DNA of 64,000 nucleotides from Dicaeum eximium (lineage: Eukaryota > Chordata > Aves > Passeriformes > Dicaeidae), in contig VWZP01003839.1 of the NCBI GenBank assembly GCA_013396995.1, forward strand, positions 1,367,976 through 1,431,975. The letters are read 5' to 3'. Shown here piece after piece: positions 37,480 to 49,600 of this stretch. The notes under the pieces were generated by a model that saw only the letters and a program-made list of their open reading frames with translations, was not told the origin of the DNA and did no database searches. Made by a program: the position numbers and the translations under genes. Numbering within the stretch: the first letter of the stretch is position 1; each line of letters starts with the position of its first letter.

Positions 37480-38016
37480 TGTACTGGTTTTAGCTGAATA
37501 AGAGTTCTAATTCTCCTCAACACTGCTGCTGTTTTGGATTTGTCATGAAGACAATGTTGATAACTCAGGAATGTTTTAGTTATTGCTAAGCACTGCTCAA
37601 CATCAAGGCCTTTTCTGCTTCTCACCTGTTCTCCCAGCAAGTGGACTGAGGGTACAAAGGAAGCTGGGAGGAGTCACAGCTGGGACAGCTGACCAAAGGG
37701 ATGCTCTGTACCATATGGTGCAATCCCCAGCAATCAAAGTTAGGGGGAAAAATTTGCCAGAGCTGCTGTTGCTCGGGCTGGCTGGGCATCAGTCAGCTGG
37801 TGGCAAGCAGTTATGGAGAACTTTTTTGCTTCACTTATTTTTATCTCGTTTTGCTTTTCCTAGTTTCATTTTTTTTTAACTTTTTAAACTGTTGTTATCT
37901 CAGCCCATGAGTTTTCTGTTTTTGCCCTTCCCATTCTCTTCCTATTCCTGCTATGAGAAGGACATCAGTGAGTGGCTGGGTCATGCTTAGCTGCCTGACA
38001 AGTCTAACTCACAACA
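37480..38016 (+). mobile_element. Solo LTR of an avian endogenous retrovirus (537 bp) with target duplication
   Basis: The element starts TGTACTGGTTTTAGCTG and ends in ACAACA. Internal landmarks of this common bird LTR type appear in order: TTTTGGATTTGT, GTTGATAACTCAGGAATGTT, AAGGCCTTTTCTGCTTCTCA, GGGACAGCTGACC, CCATATGGTG, AAACTGTTGTTATCTCAGCC, CATGAGTTTTCTG and a diverged end CTTAGCTGCC...ACAACA. Flanks are GCCAT (37475-37479) and GCCAA (38017-38021), a 5-base target duplication with one mismatch, as expected for ERVL/ERVK-type integration. The TATA position is degraded. No internal retroviral genes are present, so it arose by LTR-LTR recombination. The ORFs at 37583-37910 are LTR sequence, not a gene. 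Confidence 0.85.
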
Positions 38017-41000
38017 GCCAAGTCCAGAGCTACTCCATGTTGTGGCTCTCATCTGAAGTATTGCAGTTACATATTTTTAAAGCCTTTAACTTTTGTCTCA
38101 TAAACCAACAGAAAATGGAGGTTCACAGCTTGTCTTGTGTCTTAAGCTGTTTCCTAAATCAGGTCTTGTGGGTTTGTTTCTGACATTCTATGGGATTTTT
38201 CTATGTTGAAGTTTGTTTGGTTTGGTTTTTTTTTTTTTTGCATAAAGCTGTAGCAAGTAGTTGCCTCATAAAGAAATCTGCTACTGAGGTCATTAAGGGC
38301 TGAAGTTTAAAGGGCTGCTATTGTCTCTGTCTTTTCATCCCCAAATTGTAAGGCTGTAAGTTCAGTAATGAAAGTCCTTTCTATGAGTATCAGAGTGAAA
38401 ATCAGGCTTCTCATATGCAGTCATTGACAAGACAGGCTAATTCCAGCTGTCTCTTTCTGTGCATCAGAGTGCCTTACATAAAAGCCCATCAAGTAGTCAC
38501 CCCTATTAGAGAGTCCTTGTGTAATGATTGGTGAGGGCACACTGCAGTCGGCTGGAGCCCCATAAATGGGGTCCCCCTGACCTTCACTCAGGACTGGAAG
38601 ATCATGTTACAGTCTCACTGCACTGAACTAGGTATTCCAGCAAATCCTTTGTGTTGTACTTCAGGACAAGGCAGGCTCTGCAGCTGCTCTTGTGAAGAAT
38701 CATAGGTTGGGAGGGGTCTGTTCTTCACTTCTGCTTCTGTGAGACTTTACTGCACAGCTGAAAGGTGCACACAACCATCCTGCTTCCTGGTTATCTCCTC
38801 ATTCCATGTCCTGCCTTGCCTCACCTGAAGCAACCAAGACAGTATTAATAGGTCTTATTACCTATAGGTAGCACACAGGATTGATAGGACAGGAAAGTGT
38901 GAGCACTGAGGTGCTGCATTGTGACAGGCTGGTTTCCTGGAGGTTTGCTTGGTGGGACACAATCTGGGATGGAAAGGACAGGACAGCAGAACAGAGTGAG
39001 ATACTCACTATCCATTGAAAAAAAAAATCTCTGTGTACTTGCTTACTTGGCTGAAGATCCGATAAATTCTGATAAATTTCAGAATACTGAGAAAAGTAGA
39101 TGGAAAGGTAAACACTACTTAATTTTCCTTTTTTCAGGAGTGATCAGTGCCAATTCATGGGTCCCAGTGTCAGTGGTAGTTTTTTCCTCAGGATTTAGCA
39201 ACCTAAAGCACAATCCCTAGCCTCTGTTCAAGAGCCAGGAATAGTGGAAGTGCAAGTGAGTACCAGCAATCAGCTGTCCCACCACCTCTGACCATGTGCT
39301 TGCTCAAAGTGGCACATGGCTGTAAAGTGGCAGGCAGTGTCTTATCTACACTACATTTTCTTCTTGACAATGCTGGAGTTATAATGTGGGAAGTTTGAAG
39401 AAGATAAAACCAAAAGAGACAAGGGAAATCAGTTTTTCTCCTGGGATTTAAACCAAGAGGATCTACTACTGCCAATCACAGTTGTCATGCCAGAGTAACT
39501 TGATGTAAACCAGTGGGGTAACAGACAGTACAAACAGATAGAGAGAGATAGTATGAGAGAGGAGAGAGCCTAGGACTCTCCTGTTCCCCAAGCCTTTGTC
39601 ATAACCACTTGTCCATTGTCTTTGTCATAACCACTTGTCCATTGTCTTTGTCATCTCACTTGCATTAGTGCTGTGAACACTGGTAAGGTGCTGGGACAAG
39701 AAGGACAGGACCCTGATGGTCTGAGATGAGAGAGGTGGAGTTTCAAGCTCATACAATGCAGCACAGCAAGGCTCGAGGCACAGATGGCCACATCAGCACA
39801 GAGGAATGCCAAACTCCCAGGAGTGACCGCTGAGCTGCTTGCCAGGGTTCACTTCCAGGTACTGAGGAAGTCAAGATAAAAGTAGGCTTCAACGTACCCT
39901 GCTTCATTGCTACTCTCAACCTCCTTGATGTTGATATTTCTGTGTCCTATACCTCTAGTTTCTCCTGCCTTGGTTCCTTGGAGAATACCATGCCTTCTTC
40001 AAGAAGGCATACCAGGTAGCTTAGCAGCTGGGATAAGCTTTTGTGCCTGAGGTTGCTTTGGATGATACCCTATCAAGGGGTGGTATTTACCATTGTATCC
40101 CTTTGTAAAAAGTTGCCACCCTGACAGCTGATTTTCCTGAGCCTGCAGTACCTTTTGGAGCACTGACAGCCCTGAGGTTGTCAGCTTGCAATCTGGTCAG
40201 TTCTTTTACAGCAGTGCTTACCTGTGGAGATAAGTTACCGCTTCTGCAATAGCTGGCCAGATGCATAATAGGATTCTTTACAAAGTAGAAAGAGGGATGT
40301 GCTCCATTTGGCTCCTTTAATTAGGTCTACCACTTCTGACACACATGTACAAGCATGTCTGCATGTATATACAACCCTGAATGAATTCCTGCTTATGAGG
40401 TGCACCAAAGGTGTCCTTTTCCACTAGGGGACAGCCTCCAATCAAGACCCCAATTCTTTGGAACAATTTTTGAAAGTTTAAATTCTTCTTCTGTAGCAGT
40501 GTGCTTTTGGGGTTTTTTCTGGACCCTAGATTTTTCCCTGGGTTTCACTGTATCAGTTTCTTCCCCACCCCCCTCCCCCCTCCTAGAAACCATCTCAATA
40601 CACAGGGCCTGTCTGGGTATTGTTCTCCCTTATCTGGAGACATTCCAGAGGAATGCTGTGTAAGTGGCCAGTTTCAAAGGATGCTCCTCTAAAGACATTG
40701 GCTTACCTAGGTGTCACCTTCCCCTGAAACCTGCCCCNAAATGCAAAGCTTTTCAAAGGAAAAGATGAGGTTTTCAATTCATGCTGTCTCTGAAGAAATG
40801 GCTATACTCCACCTTAAAACTTCAAGACCTTCTATTACAATCTTTATCAAAATCTGTATATTTTGATGAAATATTCTTACTTTGACTTAATCAGCATTTC
40901 AGTAGAATGGCTGAAAACTGAAAATGTTTTTATTAGTGGTGCACATCAATCAAAGTATGTTTAGGATATCTGTTTACACTCTCTGTTTGTTTTGAGTTTA

Positions 41001-44000
41001 AAAATCACAAAGATGGTCAAATGTTTTAACACTTCAGTTTGAGAGACTTTTTGAACTTCCTGCTCTGCACAAATCCTGCTCTTCCCCTTCAAGTAGAAAA
41101 ATTAATGCAGTGATTAATAAAGGTACATCTGAAACTGGGATATCTCCCTGCAGACTGCAAAGGTTTCAGGAAGTGTTGTTTCCGGTAATTGAATATGATG
41201 ATATAATTTATAACTGCTCAGCCACAACTTTGCTCAAATCAGACAAAATGCTCCTGATTACTTAGATTATCTGTTATCACAACACCACAATCTTCTGACC
41301 AAAAGATGATCTTTCCCCTTTTATTTACAGCCTTCCAGGAGGCAAAAGGTTTCCGAGAACTGGAATTTCTTGGCTTCTCACATCACTGCCAGTCAGATGG
41401 GCTGCTGTTCACGCTGCAGCATTTGCAGCACCATACATCCTGGTGCTAAATCAGCTGTCCTGTGACGCAGGGATACATGCAATTTTTGCAGGTATATGCA
41501 CATGAGTATGTGCCCACACATACAAGACAATAGTTTGATGGTGTTCTGTGTTTGAAAGAGATAATGTTTCCTTGTTTGTTTGAGTTTGTGAGGTTTTTTT
41601 AACCTTATGTGAGAAAGCAACTCCTATACAATAAAAGCAGATTTTTTGTTAATGACTCAAAAATTGGTTTGTGGTTTGGTGGTTTGGGAATTGGTTAGAT
41701 TTTTTTTTCTCCAGCGTTTAATGTCCTCGGGTAATATAATCCCCATGCAAAATTATATTGCTTGTTCTAAAACAGGTCTGATTAGCTCCAGTGAAGCAGA
41801 ACATTGATATGATAGTCTATTACATCTACTTTCTGTGTTTTAAAGCACTAGCATTGTGTTTAGCATTGACTGAAACTCAGGAGATAATGGGCAGCCCATT
41901 GACTCTCTCTGAGTTCACTGCTCAGAGCAAGTTTGGGGTGGAGAAGGCAATCGGTTCAGTTCCCCACATAACACTGCAGCAGCTTTGCTGCTGAGCACTG
42001 CACCTCCTTTCCTGTGTCATAGGGGCAGTTGTCAAGGCCATCCCTGCATTTCTCAATGGGTTCATTTGGGTTCTGGGGAAGGGAAAAAATTGAGCTGAAA
42101 TGTGAGAGCTCTGGGATTTTTCCTTTAGTAAAGCAAATAACATCATGTGAAAGTGCCCTGGTATGGCTTTGTAGTCCCAACATACAAAACATTGTTAAAA
42201 ATCGGAAACAGAAATCCTAGTTTTCATACAAAACCAAAGAAACATGAAGTCTGTGCAGAGATTTAGGAGCAAGTGAGCTGCCTTTCAGGAGCAAGGCTGC
42301 CCTCCAGCTTCACAAGAGACAAAAACTTTCAATGCAGGTGAAGCAGCTGAAGTGGTTAGTGTGGAGTGCCAAGAGCACACCTTCCTCACTGTCCTGGAAG
42401 TTCCCAGAAGAGGGGAGTGCTCTCTGCTTGGTGGGAGCAAGTGGCAATCACACCTAAGCTGCAGCACTGAAAATAACCAGGTGATATCAGACTTTTTTCA
42501 AGGCAGGGAGGCAAAAGAAAAGGAGGAAAAAAAAAAAAAAAGTGCCTGCATGGGAAAGTTTACCAGCATGTGTAGAAAAGGCGGAACTCAATTCCATAAA
42601 GGAAATAAACTAAGATGTACAGCATTCTCTGTAATATTTCACTTTGCCATGCAGGCAAGGCCTTTTTGAAGTCAGTGGGAGTCCTTCCACTGCTTTCAGG
42701 AGTTTTTGGAACAGGACCATCCAATTGTTTGGGCTGCTGACACATAACTGGCCCTTTCCCTCCTGCTTTAAATGAATACTGCCAGGGAAAAGTATCATGT
42801 TCTCCTCTGCTCAGAAGGTACCTCATGTGTTGTAGCTGCACCCAAATGTGCTGAAGCAAAGGGCTGTGCCCAGCAGCTCAGTGTTTATTTACCTATGCTA
42901 GAGCTGAGTTTACATCAGCACAGGAGATTGTGCAGAGGACGTGGCTATGGAAACTGGGCAGCAGGAAGGAATGACATACCCTGCTGAGCAAGGGCTGCTT
43001 TGGAGCAGGCTATTGCACAGGGGGCAGAGGAATTCCTTAACCCTACCCCTCCCAACACAGGTTCCTTTTCAACACCTGCAGCTTTGGCAGAAGGTTCTGC
43101 TCTGTGACCAGCAGAGGGTTAGAGGGGGTTAGAGGTATTTGCATGGCTTGGGGTGGGGTTGAAGCTTTGCTAATCTTTAGCTTAGAGGTCACAACTATTC
43201 AGGAAACAAAAAGTTGCTCAGCTGCAATCTCAGGGAAATGCCATTCTTTTATCTGTCCATCCACAGAGGTGAGGGGGAGAAGAAGAAAGGAGGTGCTCAC
43301 AGATTAGGTTAGCAGCAAGGTCAAGCCTGCAGATTTCTATCACACTGCCTGTTTGCAGTTTTCCAGATAGACTTCTATGAGTCTGAGTACCCTGAGGGGA
43401 AAAAATAGACAACTCAGTACTGGAATTCTATTAATTATTTTAAAAATAAAACAAATAACTGAGCTTTTATTTTGAAGGTTTAAGAGAAAAGTGAAAGGCC
43501 CAAAGCCTATCTAAACGTAGAATTATTCAGTGTGCCCAAAGTTAGAAGAGAACCTTTGTTTTTCCTTAAGATACAATAAGCCCCAGAATGTGTTGTTGGT
43601 TGTTGGGTGTTACAGGCCTGCTGCTTCAGACTATCCAGTGCTAAAGTACTCTGCTGCAGTGCCCTGCTGCACACTGATTGTTCTGTCTTTGCAATGTCCC
43701 TAGTTTGGGTTTCTTCATGCTCATGTTTTAGTGTGTCCTTTCTGAAATGCTGTTACTTGGGACTTTACTAGATGCTACTCAGTTCAGGCTAGTCCAGCTG
43801 CCACTGAAATGAAGACCACCTCTCTTCTGGGTCCACTGTTCTGACAAAACACAGGGCATTGGTGTCACAGCTGAGGAAAACTGTTATGATTTTTTAGGGC
43901 TTACGGGTAATAAGTATGGGACTGTTTTTGATAAAGTGCTTGGCTGTGAAGGGAGTCAAGCAGAATACCCCTTCCTCTCACTACATAAGTGATGAAAAAA

Positions 44001-47000
44001 CCAAACAGAAGGTTTCAGAACTAATGGCTGTGCTGTGACTGGGACAGGCTAAGAACAACACCAAACTTGTAGGACAAGAAGAGAGCCCTTGTCTTCAGAG
44101 GGGAGTGGTTCGGTCCCCTTAAAAGAGACTCCAGGAAAAGTTGTATGTAGGAGGATTGAATTGCTTAAAGGGTATGAGATTAACTCAATGAACCAAAGGT
44201 GACTGAGAATTGCATACAGTCATGCTTACTTTGAATGACTGTGGGGGCCACAAGCAGGCTAAGCACAGGCCGCTTCTCCAGGATGGGTTATACACATCCA
44301 GCTAAAGAAGGATGCCAGGAGTGAAGGACAGAAGTGTTACAGCAGCCTCCACTTGGTCTGACAAGAAATGTGCTGAATGTCCAGCAAGGGATTTCTACAG
44401 GCATGGCCACAGCTCCACTGGCAGCATGATGTAGGGTGGTGGATGTGCAATAGGGCACGGCGCCCTGTGGCTGAATTAAGGAGCAGTGTGTCACTCAGCA
44501 CTTGTGTGTCACCTAAGACAGGTTTGTAGCCAGGCAGGCTCCTCTTTTAGCTACTGGGCTGCTTGGCTTGTAAGCCAAAATGTTGTGGTGCAGAAAGGGA
44601 ATAATTGCCTTTTGATGTAATACCTATCTATGAGTTTTAATGTTTAATTCATTTCTCTATTATCTGAACACAGATTTTCCAATCTTGGCCCTATGAATTC
44701 TTTTCTCTCACAAGGTGTGGTTGTGCTTTACAAGTAACCTTGTGCTGGCTGGCTGAAATATGAGCCCACAGCCTTTAGACCAGTAATACCATACAAGTTG
44801 TAATGTTTTCCTCAGACTCCGGGGTATTGGTTAGCTGCAAAGCTGCCAAAGGACATTCCACAGTCAGAGGAAATTGAGTGTAGGTGGGCAGCCCCGAGCC
44901 CAAGTGCATACTTAATGAACTCTCCATTATTATACTTAAAGGGGTGAGTCACACAATAATCATTCTGCAGTCAAATTCAATGTTGAGTGTGTTGTTTTTT
45001 TCCTTTTAAGTCAAATGTCATGTAAGAGTTGCCAATGCCTCCCAGAATTTTAATTTCTGAAAGTGGGAGAAAATGAAGCAAAGCTAGCTAGCTGACACAT
45101 TTACATGTGTGCACATGCTACCTTAGCTGTGCACTGCTTGGGTTTGTGTATGTGCCACAAATAAAATATTATTTTGTTGTCTGAGGCTGAGGGACTTTGG
45201 CAGAAAAAAGGAGCTTGGACATCTCTATTGCCTGATGCCAATCAGAGATCTCCAGTATTAAGCAGGCCTTCAGTGCTGAGGAAGCATGCATCATATGCTT
45301 ATAACTGGCCAGCAGCACCTACTGGGTAAGTAGGCACTCACTCACAGAGGGCATAGATAAAATATCTATATATTATGTATATACAAAGTATTTTTTCCCC
45401 AAGGATTAATCCAGTCTGGTGGCAGATAGAAATTGTTGAGATTTTGTTATGCCTAAATCAAGTTTTTAAAGTAGAGAGCCTTTTCCAAGAGACCACCTAG
45501 GATAGTGCCTGGTTCAACCAGCACTGATTATGACAAACTCCAAGTGACTGGCCTGTGGTGGCTGCCTCTGATCTCATGCTGATGGTCAGATACCCCTCTG
45601 CTGTTTTGGTGGGGTATGATGACACTACAAGTAAATGGACATGGGAAGAGCTCCTCAGAGATTGTGAAGGCTTTGTGTGATCCTTGAGCATCACTGTCTG
45701 CCCAATACTCATGCCAGTCCTTTTCCAGAGCTTGCTATCCATGTTGCACACAAGAAAACCCCATCCCCTACAATGAACAGTCCCAAGGAGGGTCTTCTGC
45801 CCAGAGATGCTCAGAGTTTCTCTTTCTTCTGGGTTTGTCTCCTGTGGTATTTCAGGCAGGGGAAGGGTGGAGTGGTGCTTTGGTCAGGAATATCTTCCAG
45901 ATCTTTTCTTCTCCTCTAATGGAAGAATTTTAATTTAGTGAAGCCACTGAGGTCTTGCCAAGCCCATTGCAGTCCCCATGAGTCATAGGCCATCACCAGC
46001 TGATATATCTCCTTCAGCTATCAGGAAACAGCTTGTAGTCACAGAGGCAGAAACAGGAGAATACAAGGAGTATTCAGCAACGACAGTCCTCCCTTTTTAC
46101 TTGGTTATTTCTTGGACTAACCTGTTTAAAAAGTCATTAATATCCTGACAGCATGAATGAGGAGAAGCTTGTTTCATTTAGATGATAGGAATTAATTCTC
46201 TACTTTGAAACCACTTTTCCTGTTCTCTGCCTTGTCCTTCAAAGACATTCTAGAAAAGCCAAATCTCTTCATTCTGTTGCACAGTCTCCATGTTGTCCTG
46301 CTTCATCTTTTCTCCTAAATTCCACCCCAAGGGAGCAGTAAGGCTATAAAAATGCAACTAGTCCTGAGACAAGACAGAAAACAGGTGCCCTGCTCAGCCA
46401 AGTGCCATTCTCCATTCATCCAGGGGGCACTCAGTAATTTTATTGCTGGAACCAAGTGGTTTGCTGACAACATGAATGCTGAGGTGTGGGGAGCTAATGT
46501 CTCTTTTGCTAAATATAATTTCTGATAAGTGTAATGTGCTAATTATTAAGAAAGAGACAATCACTGCCTTTGTATTGTGCACATAAACATCACAGCAGGC
46601 CTTGACCACACATTGGGGTCCCTTGAGAAGTGCCAGTTCTGGTTTGGCAATCCCAAATTCTTTATCTGGATGTTACTTAAGCCTGTCCCTCCTTCATGTC
46701 CTCCTAGTGCTTAGGAGCTATATCAGCAGGAAGGAACTATTTTCAGAAGAAAATACCTTTCATTTTTTGTGACTCAGCCCCCCTTCTCCACAGGGAAGCT
46801 GAGGCCGGTGGTGTATTGTGCAGGTGTCTTCTGGATCCGGCTTAGGTGAAGGGGGACTCCCAGTCCTGTGCAGTCCCAGGGCACTTCCTGACATTGTTCA
46901 TTGGAACAGCTATTTGTTTCATCATCTTTTCACCAAACCCACTTCTTCCCCTCTGCCACTTCAAACAACATTATTCTTGCGGAGGCTGCACTTCAGCGGT

Positions 47001-48691
47001 TCAGTGACCACTGTATAAATTATCCTTTGTACCAAAATGTTTAAATGCCTGTTTTTAATTTGAAATGAGCAGCGCCACAAAAACTCTGAACATTACCAGT
47101 TGCTGTTTTTACTTCCTTCCTTTGGAACAGGAATGAATGAAACAGTTGGGATAAATAAGACTATATTACTCATGCCTTGTGTTCTAACTAATCTGAATCT
47201 CAGATGAATGTTTTTCCCCTGCAGGACAGATATTGCTCTTTCTCTGGCCAGTCTGCAGCTTGAGTATCACATTCTGTTTGTTGCTTCTCCCCATGGATTC
47301 AAATTGATCTGCTGTTGTCCTTTGCTTGCCACTCCACCCCCAGCACAATGCACTGTCTCATATGCTGCACCCAGGCAGTGCTTTAAGGCATTACCTTTGG
47401 GATTTGCCTGTCTCAGAGTGCCTAGCAGAGCTGGCTCAGCTAGGACTGTGTCCATACTACTGAAGATAACAAAAGCTATTCCATTAACATTAATGGAATT
47501 TCAGTCTTCCTTTAACATGCTGCTGCATATCCTGAAATCCTAGAAGCTAGTCCATCTCCCAGCCACCTGGGTTGTAGTAGCTACAAATAGCTCACCAGTG
47601 CAGTGAAGGTTACAGATGTACATATTTTTTAATACTCTCACATCACTGTTGAGAACTAAAAATTCTGGTGCCAGTTGTTCTTGGTTTTTATGTCAGTGCT
47701 TGATTCTTTTGCTTGGCAATGTTTGCAGGGCCATTAAGTTGTGCCACTCAAATATGTCCCAGTAAAAAAACACTCGCTGCTGGCTCAAAGCATAAATGTC
47801 CTCCTCTGATCTCAAAGTGATCCCCACTGCCACAACCCAACAGACAAATTCAGGGTTGTTAAATGGTGAGCAGAGAGGCTTTTAGGGACCTCTGTCTCAA
47901 TTTCAGTCTTCCATGAGATGACTTGTAAAAACAGTAAACAGAGATGGTTATTTTAAGAATTTTGAAACACCCCTTGTCTGCATTCTTTTAAATAAATGCT
48001 CTTTGTTTCCCTCTCTCATGTAATAATCATAGGCAACTTCTGCTCTGCTTGCTAAGCCAGTTCCCTCTTCACCAGGTGATGTTTACCTATTAGTGCAGCT
48101 TGCACTAGAGGTTATTCAGTGCAGCTGAATCCCAGGGTCTGCTCATTTTGTGGCACACAGCTCATTAGCCAAGATGAATGATGATGTCTCTGTTTAGAAG
48201 ACGAGGTCAGTGCTGCCTCATTTCAGCCATCCAGTTTCTGTGGTCACTGAGATTCCCCTCGCTGTTTGTTACCTTTCCTCTTAGTGCTATCTCATCTTCT
48301 TTTAAGGGTGTGATAATCACCTCTGCAGGGCAAAGGGTCTCAGTAGGTAGATTGTTTTGCTGATGGAAAGCACAGACATAGTGTAGCATTTAGTGAACAG
48401 TCTCTGAAGATGTGCTTTTACATCAGCACTTAGTGCTGAAGGTATGTGGAGAAAGAAAGATAAAATGTTGTCACTAACAACAAAAGAAGTTATATGAAAT
48501 AAGGACAGAAGGATACACTAGTAATCTTAGGGTTAAAATGCTTAGGGTTTTTTGTAGGTCGGACTGATGAAATACAAGATGAGACTTTATAGCCCTAATG
48601 TTGGATGCAGGTGTGCTGGAGAGCTGTGACAGGGTATGACTGTTCCCTCTTTATGCAATGGACATGCAAAGCTGTGTTGAGGGGGGGAAGT
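38017..48691. other. 10.7-kb intergenic tract without a recognised gene
   Basis: No exon-like frame with known motifs. It contains a GA-rich stretch (about 39538-39569), the 26-base tandem repeat at 39595 and one ambiguous base (N) at 40738. Short ORFs are scattered on both strands with no domain recognised. Confidence 0.5.
39595..39654. repeat. 26-base tandem repeat, 2.3 copies
   Basis: The unit begins TTTGTCATAACCACTTGTCC and ends ATTGTC. Copies lie at 39595-39620 and 39621-39646 and are identical, followed by the first eight bases of a third copy. Absence of divergence suggests a recent slip or polymorphic repeat. Confidence 0.9.
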
Positions 48692-48800
48692 ATTTTACAC
48701 AGGATAATGGGATGAGAAAGGCACTGCAGCTACAACCTGCTTATAGTCACACAGAGAACAGCTGATGACTAGGATTTGTTATTCCTCCTTCTCACTGTGA
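48692..48800 (-). repeat. MIR-like SINE remnant
   Basis: ATTTTACACAGGATAATGGG, then GCTTATAGTCACACAGAGAA, then GATGACTAGGATT and CTCCTTCTCACTGTG follow the reverse strand of the MIR core SINE in order (ttttacagatgaggaaac, gcccaaggtcacacagc, gggattagaaccc). Diverged but ordered. Confidence 0.55.
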
Positions 48801-49239
48801 TATCATAGTCTCTCTGCCAATGGCCATTTCCTTGCTAATAAATGTCCATGGTTCCTTCCTGTGCCATATCCTACCTGCACCCTGCTCTTTAACCCCTTGA
48901 AAATCCCATTTATAGGAGCTGCACTGCCTACTCTGAAGCTGGATGTTCTTTCAGGCATGAGGAGCCTCTTTCCTATACCAAAATTTCTCATTTCCCTTCT
49001 GAATTGAGGAAGTCATAGCCAGCTCTGCTTTAAGGAGGCACTTGTGGCTGTAGCGATGCAATTTATCTTCTTTTATATGAAAAGGTCAAAACCACTAATG
49101 ATGTTGCTTGGCTTTCTAAAGCACCCCTTACCATCAGGAGCTGAGAGCTCAAGCATTTCAGGAAAGCAGGTTCCATTAAGGTACAGTAGGTCATCCTCCA
49201 AGTGATGTACTCCAAATTGTCAGGCACATGCTTTGCCCC

Positions 49240-49600
49240 TCAGTAAACAAACTGACTTCACTGCTTCCCTTCACTCTCTATTTGCTCCCTCTGTTTCTTT
49301 TGCAGAGCCTTGTTCTCCTTCCATATATCCATCCTTCTTCATGCAAACTAGATGTCTGCATATCCTCCTTCCTCTCAGCACTATTTTCTCATGACAGCTT
49401 GTATATTTTTTGACTCTCTTGGCCTGGGTGACTTAGTTCTTATCTCACCACTTTGCAAAAAACATATTTCTCTTTTTCTTCTAGATGTTCCCCTCTTGGT
49501 CGTGACTGACTTTGTTTCCTCTCCTCCTCCCACAGAAGTGACAGTTTTTGCAGTTCCTCAAAATCAAAGTGTTAAATACCTGTAGATGATCCAGGGATCA
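49240..49600. other. Pyrimidine-rich stretch, no gene assigned
   Basis: About 300 bases dominated by C and T on the + strand, ending in CTCCTCCTCCCACAG|AAGTG, which resembles a splice acceptor. The short open stretch after it is not recognisable, so no exon is claimed. Confidence 0.3.

Noticed and set aside
37583..37910. 98- and 69-codon + frames
   Set aside because: They lie wholly inside the solo LTR.
38696..38725. GAATCATAGGTTGGGAGGGG resembling the CR1 3' UTR
   Set aside because: Only about 20 bases match, too short to call.
49540..49590. Exon-like segment after CTCCTCCTCCCACAG
   Set aside because: The acceptor-like sequence is expected in a pyrimidine-rich tract, and the 15-codon reading matches nothing known.
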